Source: DATBHZ01 sp036557185 (GTDB lineage: Bacteria; Actinomycetota; Acidimicrobiia; IMCC26256; JAENVU01). From it: 25,606 nucleotides of DNA. Shown here in pieces: positions 22,018 through 25,606 of this stretch (its first letter is position 1; every line of letters starts with the position of its first letter). The notes under the pieces were generated by a model, which ran no database searches, was not told the DNA's origin, and was given only the letters and a program-made list of their open reading frames with translations. The DNA lies in contig DATBHZ010000151.1 of assembly GCA_036557185.1 (NCBI GenBank), positions 1 through 25,606 of the forward strand. The letters are read 5' to 3'. Position numbers and translations under genes: made by a program.

Positions 22018-22912
22018 TCTGGGTCACCGACTGCTTGCCGGCACGCGCAGGGAGCCGGCGCCGCGAGGCCGCGATCACGAAGGCGGTGAGCAGCACCACC
22101 GCGGCGGCCGCAGCGGCGACGAACAGCCCCGTGTTGGACATGCCGAGCAGCTTGAGACCTGACAGGGCCAACACAGCGACGAGCACGGGACGGATGACCG
22201 CGTCGGGCGCCCGCGACGACAGCCGAGCCCCGAGGTAGGTGCCCGGGATCGCGCCGACGAGGATCGACGTGGTGAGTCCAAGCTGGAAGTCGCCGAACAG
22301 GATGTGGCCGAGCGCCGCGGACGCGACGAGAGGGATCGCCTGCACGAGGTCGGTGCCCACCAGCTGGCCGGCGCTCAAGCTCGGGTACAGCAGCAGCAGG
22401 AACACGATCATCAGCGATCCCGAGCCGACCGACGTGATGCCGACGACCAACCCGCCGACGATGCCGATGAGCACCGTGGGCAGTGGACGGATCGTGAGCG
22501 CGTGCTGCGCGCCCGCTTCGCCGCTGACGATCCCCCGCCGCCGTTGGATCGCCGTGCGTGCGACGATCGCGCCGCCTGCCAGGAGCAGGGCGATGCCCAG
22601 CAAGGTCGAGAGGTCGCTGTTCAGATCGCTCCCGAGCCATTCGAGCAGGAGCACGCCACAGAAGGCGGCCGGAACCGAGCCGATGACGAGCCATCGGACG
22701 AGGCTCATGTTCACGGTGCCGTGCTTGAGGTGCACGCCCGCGCCGAACGGCTTCATGACGAGCGACGCGACGAGGTCGCTCGAAACCGCCGCCAGCGGTT
22801 GCACCCCGAACCCCACGATGAGCAGCGGCGTCATCAAGGCCCCGCCGCCCATGCCCGTCAGGCCGACCACGAAGCCGACGATCAGCCCGCCGAGCGCCAC
22901 CCACCAGTCCAT
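22010..22912 (-). CDS. Sulfite exporter TauE/SafE (TSUP) family permease
   Basis: A 300-aa membrane protein with about eight spans in two repeats, characteristic of the TSUP family that exports sulfite, sulfonates or related anions. The N-terminal GGLIVGFVVGLTGMGGGALMTPLLI and the matching second-half segment GIVGGLVVGITSVGSGSLMIVFLLLL are the two conserved family repeats. Other spans include LLGIALLLAGGAIVA and VLVAVLALSGLKLLG. ATG 22910-22912 follows a GGGGGGAACG site. The C-terminus is basic (ASRRRLPARAGKQSV). The gene has a good promoter with a dyad over the start region. Together with the downstream sulfotransferase-family gene it hints at sulfur compounds, but this is only contextual. 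Confidence 0.92.
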   Translation of the reverse strand: MDWWVALGGLIVGFVVGLTGMGGGALMTPLLIVGFGVQPLAAVSSDLVASLVMKPFGAGVHLKHGTVNMSLVRWLVIGSVPAAFCGVLLLEWLGSDLNSDLSTLLGIALLLAGGAIVARTAIQRRRGIVSGEAGAQHALTIRPLPTVLIGIVGGLVVGITSVGSGSLMIVFLLLLYPSLSAGQLVGTDLVQAIPLVASAALGHILFGDFQLGLTTSILVGAIPGTYLGARLSSRAPDAVIRPVLVAVLALSGLKLLGMSNTGLFVAAAAAAVVLLTAFVIAASRRRLPARAGKQSVTQTV

Positions 22913-22966
22913 CGTTCCCCCCAGTGCCCGCCTGGTCCGCTCCTGCGCTGACTGCGCAGCTCCTCC

Positions 22967-23025
22967 TCTAACCCCATCATCACAATGGGGATTTAGATGG
23001 TAGGGTACGGGTCGTCGCCGGTCAA
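22967..23025 (-). promoter_or_regulatory. Promoter with overlapping dyad for the TSUP gene
   Basis: On the minus strand TTGACC (23020-23025) and TACCAT (22997-23002) are 17 bp apart, a near-consensus promoter. Transcription would start near 22990, giving a leader of about 78 nt. A dyad, TCTAACCCCAT (22967-22977) against ATGGGG-AT-TTAGA (22985-22997), 7-nt loop, covers the -10 edge and start point. It is well placed for a repressor, or in RNA could form a 5' leader hairpin. Confidence 0.65.
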
Positions 23026-23052
23026 CCCGGCCGTGCGGAGTGAGCTCGGGCT

Positions 23053-23673
23053 CTAGGCGAGGCCGGCCGAGATGCGGTCGAACGCACGCTCGACGAGCAC
23101 GCGGAGATCGCCTCCGCCCTCGAGCCAGGTGTCGACCGCCGCGTGCAGCGCCGCCATCGATGTACCTGCGACGAGACGCAGGTCCATCACCGCGTGCTTC
23201 GACGCGCCGGGACGATCACGCAGCGCCTCGAAGATCTCCTGGTCCCAGCTCTGTTGACGCTCGAGGTGCCGCGTCCGAAGGCTCGGGGTCTCGGCGTAGA
23301 TGCGCTTGCGCTTCATCAGGCCCTCGCGGTCGCTCTCGACCGCGGAGGCGAGGTGGACGAACGACTCGCGCAACGCGACCAGCGGCGTCTCCGACGCAGG
23401 TCGCGCCGCGAGCTCGGCGAGGAGCTGCTGGCACCGTTCTTCGCCCTCGACGAACAGCACGTCTTCCTTGTTGGCGAAGTAGCGGAAAAACGTCCGCGGT
23501 GACACGTCGCATCGCGCGGCGATCTCCTCGATCGTCGTGCGGTCGAAGCCCTGCTCGGTGAAGAGCTCGGTCGCGGCCTCACGGAGGTCGTCGCGGGTCT
23601 TGGCCTTCTTGCGCTCGCGCAGGCCCGCCGGGCCCTCGCTACCGGCCTCGGCCGGGATGGTCATGTCGGACAT
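23053..23673 (-). CDS. TetR family transcriptional regulator
   Basis: A 206-aa TetR-type repressor. The N-terminal DNA-binding domain reads RKKAKTRDDLREAATELFTEQGFDRTTIEEIAARCDVSPRTFFRYFANKEDVL (residues 21-73), with the helix-turn-helix at about 46-65. The C-terminal ligand-binding domain is unrelated to a named subfamily by eye. ATG 23671-23673 is chosen because it lies shortly before the HTH and follows an AGGGGGTG site; the longer frame would extend through the intergenic operator. It is divergent from an MFS exporter pair, the usual layout for a drug-responsive repressor. Ligand unknown. Confidence 0.92.
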   Translation of the reverse strand: MSDMTIPAEAGSEGPAGLRERKKAKTRDDLREAATELFTEQGFDRTTIEEIAARCDVSPRTFFRYFANKEDVLFVEGEERCQQLLAELAARPASETPLVALRESFVHLASAVESDREGLMKRKRIYAETPSLRTRHLERQQSWDQEIFEALRDRPGASKHAVMDLRLVAGTSMAALHAAVDTWLEGGGDLRVLVERAFDRISAGLA

Positions 23674-23696
23674 GATGGCACCCCCTGCCTCTTGAC

Positions 23697-23720
23697 GCAA
23701 GGTGACGAATGTCGTCTTGC
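23697..23720. promoter_or_regulatory. Operator-like dyad between the TetR and MFS genes
   Basis: A 24-bp interrupted palindrome, GCAAG-gt-GAC-gaat-GTC-gt-CTTGC, lies at 23697-23720 in the 113-bp divergent gap. Its size and symmetry suit a TetR dimer. On the minus strand a CATAAT -10 (23723-23728) sits just upstream, so the dyad would cover the regulator's transcription start. On the plus side TTGCGC (23717-23722) is a possible -35 for the exporter. Binding is inferred. Confidence 0.65.
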
Positions 23721-23786
23721 GCATTATGGCAGTCTGCGCCAGAATAGTGGGATCCCTTCCTCGACCGGGCATCAGCAGGGAGCCCC

Positions 23787-25442
23787 ATGACCGCCGCTCA
23801 GACGACCGCGCTGCCCCAGAGCGCGAGCGAGGCACTCGACCCGCGTCGTTGGTGGATGCTCGCCGTCCTCTGCCTCAGTCTCCTGATCGTCTTCGTCGGG
23901 AACTCCACCCTCAACGTCGCGATCCCGACGCTCGCACGGGATCTGAACGCGACCGAGTCGGAGCTGCAGTGGGTCGTCGCGGCGTACTCGCTCGTGTTCG
24001 CGGGCCTGCTGTTCTCGACAGGGGCGATCGGTGATCGCTTCGGCCGCAAGGGCGCTCTGCAGTTCGGGCTCGCCGGCTTCCTCGTCGCATCCACGCTCGC
24101 CGCGTTCTCGACCGAGATGTGGCAGCTCATCGCGTGCCGCGCTGCGATGGGCGCCGCGGCCGCCTTCATCATGCCGTCGACGCTCTCGATCCTCGTCAAC
24201 GCCTTCCCCGTGCACGAACGCCCGAAGGCGATCGCGATATGGGCGGCCACGACCGGCGCCGCGGGAGCGATCGGACCGGTCGCCAGCGGCTGGCTGCTGG
24301 GCCACTTCTGGTACGGCTCGGTGTTCCTGGTGAACGTGCCGATCATCGGGCTCGCGCTCGTGTCCGGGTTCTTCCTGGTCCCGAAGTCGCGCGACCCGGA
24401 GCAGGGCAAGCTCGACCCGATCGGCGCGGTCTTGTCGATCATCGGGCTGTCGTCGCTCGTCTTCGCCCTCATCGAGGCGCCCGACAAGGGCTGGTCGAGC
24501 AGCGCGACGCTCGGAGCGTTCCTCGTGGCCGCGATCGTCTTGACGCTGTTCGTGCTGTGGGAGCTGCGCGTCGACGAGCCGATGCTCGACATGCGCTACT
24601 TCCGCTCACCTGCATTCAGCACCGGCACCGGCGGAATGATCCTCATCTTCCTCGCGATGTACGGCGTGATGTTCCTCATCACCCAGTACTTCCAGCTCGT
24701 GCTCGACTACAGCCCGCTCGGCGCCGCGCTCCGGTTGCTTCCCATCGCGCCGATCATGATCATCGTGTCGCCGATGACGCCGCGGCTCGCGGCGAGATTC
24801 GGCGCGCACCGGACGGTCGCGAGCGGGATGGTCGGCATCACGATCGGCTTCCTGCTGTTCGCTGCGATCGGCACGCACACCCCGTACCTCTACGTGCTCA
24901 TCGCGCTGATCCCTCTCGTCACGGGTATGGCACTCTCGATGTCGCCGATGACTGCATCGATCATGTCCGCCGTACCGACGCGCCGCGCCGGCTCGGGCTC
25001 CGCGACGAACGACGCGACCCGCGAGCTGGGTGCGGCACTCGGCGTCGCCGTCCTGGGCAGCCTCGCCGCCTCGAAGTACGCGAGCTCGCTCAGCAGCGTG
25101 CTGCACCTCGTCCCCGCGGCCGACCATGCCAAGGCGACCAGCTCCATCGCGGGAGCCATCCAAGTCGCGCAAGGACTGCCGGCGAGTGCTGCCCGAACGG
25201 TGACGTTGGCAGCGCAGCAGGCGTGGGTCGACGGCATCCAGCTCGCGGTGATCGTGGGCGCGGTCCTGTCGACGATCGCCGCGGTCATCGTCTGGCGATT
25301 CCTCCCGCACTCGCTCGCACCCGAGAGCGCTCTGCACGGCCCGGTCGAAGCAATGGAGGAGGCAGCCGAGCTCGGGATCGCGGGCGTCCCGCCCGCCTTC
25401 GCCGACCAGGAGCCCGAGCCGTCCGAGGTCGTCTCACCGTGA
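23787..25442 (+). CDS. DHA2-type MFS multidrug transporter
   Basis: A 551-aa drug:H+ antiporter with about 14 membrane spans. Motif A is clear as GDRFGRKG in the second loop; the segment RAAMGAAAAFIMPSTLSIL and WAATTGAAGAIGPVASGWLLGHFWYGSVFLVNVPI (motif C) follow as in EmrB/QacA. The first-span motif that normally reads LDxTVVNVALP is VGNSTLNVAIP, replacing the Asp with Asn. The N-terminus is soluble and the C-terminus acidic. ATG 23787 has AGGGAG 4 nt upstream. It is divergent from a TetR gene, and its stop overlaps the start of a second MFS gene (GTGA). Substrate unknown. Confidence 0.93.
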   Translation: MTAAQTTALPQSASEALDPRRWWMLAVLCLSLLIVFVGNSTLNVAIPTLARDLNATESELQWVVAAYSLVFAGLLFSTGAIGDRFGRKGALQFGLAGFLVASTLAAFSTEMWQLIACRAAMGAAAAFIMPSTLSILVNAFPVHERPKAIAIWAATTGAAGAIGPVASGWLLGHFWYGSVFLVNVPIIGLALVSGFFLVPKSRDPEQGKLDPIGAVLSIIGLSSLVFALIEAPDKGWSSSATLGAFLVAAIVLTLFVLWELRVDEPMLDMRYFRSPAFSTGTGGMILIFLAMYGVMFLITQYFQLVLDYSPLGAALRLLPIAPIMIIVSPMTPRLAARFGAHRTVASGMVGITIGFLLFAAIGTHTPYLYVLIALIPLVTGMALSMSPMTASIMSAVPTRRAGSGSATNDATRELGAALGVAVLGSLAASKYASSLSSVLHLVPAADHAKATSSIAGAIQVAQGLPASAARTVTLAAQQAWVDGIQLAVIVGAVLSTIAAVIVWRFLPHSLAPESALHGPVEAMEEAAELGIAGVPPAFADQEPEPSEVVSP

Positions 25443-25606
25443 CGTCGCCCGCCATCGAGGCCGAGCAGGACGTTCCCCCCGGCCTCGACCCGCGCCGTTG
25501 GATCACCCTCGTCATCGTCATCTTCTCGGTGCTCATCGTCGCGCTCGACACGACGGTGCTCACCGTCTCGCTCCCCACGATCCTGCGCGATCTCGACACC
25601 ACGTTG
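25439..25606 (+). CDS. Second DHA2-type MFS transporter, 5' end only
   Basis: The first 56 codons of another MFS transporter, cut by the window edge. The start GTG 25439 overlaps the TGA of the upstream exporter by 4 bp. The translation contains GLDPRRWITLVIVIF and then SVLIVALDTTVLTVSLPTILRD, the DHA2 first-span signature with its Asp intact. It shares LDPRRW and the general spacing with the upstream gene (residues 17-22), so the two are tandem paralogues, probably co-transcribed and under the same TetR regulator. Confidence 0.85.
   Translation, partial: MTSPAIEAEQDVPPGLDPRRWITLVIVIFSVLIVALDTTVLTVSLPTILRDLDTTL

Noticed and set aside
21748..22089. A plus-strand 113-codon frame in the structured gap
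   Set aside because: It is Pro/Gly/Arg-rich, crosses several strong hairpins and the TSUP 3' end, and has no ribosome site or recognisable motif.
23674..23835. A longer TetR start at 23835
   Set aside because: It would translate through the divergent promoter and the operator dyad; the ATG at 23673 has a ribosome site and gives a normal-length TetR.
1..25606. CRISPR arrays, tRNA or rRNA genes, insertion sequences, phage genes, defence systems
   Set aside because: No regularly spaced repeats, tRNA-like cloverleaf, transposase or integrase motifs, or nuclease/toxin pairs were seen. Base composition and gene style look even across the window.

Overview
The window is a gene-dense, high-GC bacterial chromosomal segment holding 28 protein-coding genes, two of them cut by the window edges. 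It most resembles an actinomycetote, possibly an Acidimicrobiia-like lineage. That inference rests on a tiny basic protein ending in the actinobacterial bL37-like ANHGKRPN motif, an actinobacterial-type SerC, frequent GTG starts, and many starts that sit 6-7 nt behind a TANNNT -10 box, which implies leaderless transcription. No tRNA, rRNA, CRISPR array, transposase or phage gene was seen, and no intergenic gap reaches 300 bp.

Layout. 1-1790 (minus): an operon of a degenerate YchF-like protein, a DUF192 protein and the start of rsmI, next to the small bL37-like gene on the plus strand (1879-1965). 1966-3792 (minus): an Rrf2 regulator, an NAD-binding epimerase-like protein and a small membrane protein, each overlapping the next. 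Their shared promoter carries a perfect 14-bp palindrome between -35 and -10. 3852-5376 (minus): epoxide-hydrolase-like enzyme and a small membrane protein. 5453-9560 (plus): crotonase-family protein, a molybdopterin oxidoreductase with its b-type cytochrome, SerC and a NIPSNAP-like protein. 9592-14125 (minus): a secreted alpha/beta-hydrolase lipoprotein, a PIG-L deacetylase and a membrane protein with a His-rich outer domain. 14214-15755 (plus): acyl-CoA synthetase. 15846-17099 (minus): zinc alcohol dehydrogenase. 17178-19475: a 95-aa protein and a flotillin-like SPFH protein converging with a 72-bp overlap. 19577-21088 (plus): VIT1/CCC1-type metal transporter and a short-chain dehydrogenase. 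21112-22912 (minus): sulfotransferase-family protein and TauE/SafE-type exporter. 23053-25606: TetR regulator divergent from a tandem pair of DHA2-type MFS exporters, with an operator-like dyad between them.

Functionally this is mainly a metabolic and transport region, with lipid/acyl-CoA and xenobiotic chemistry, redox and sulfur-related chemistry, and efflux. No single defence or mobile system stands out. The points most worth attention are the pseudo-GTPase YchF paralogue (Walker A Lys and G3 Asp both lost), the Rrf2 operon with an SDR lacking its catalytic Tyr, the uncharacterised membrane protein with an HxHxH outer domain, the recurrent leaderless promoters, and three non-coding structures: the 15769-15822 two-tier hairpin, the 21882-22017 hairpin cluster and the TSUP promoter dyad.
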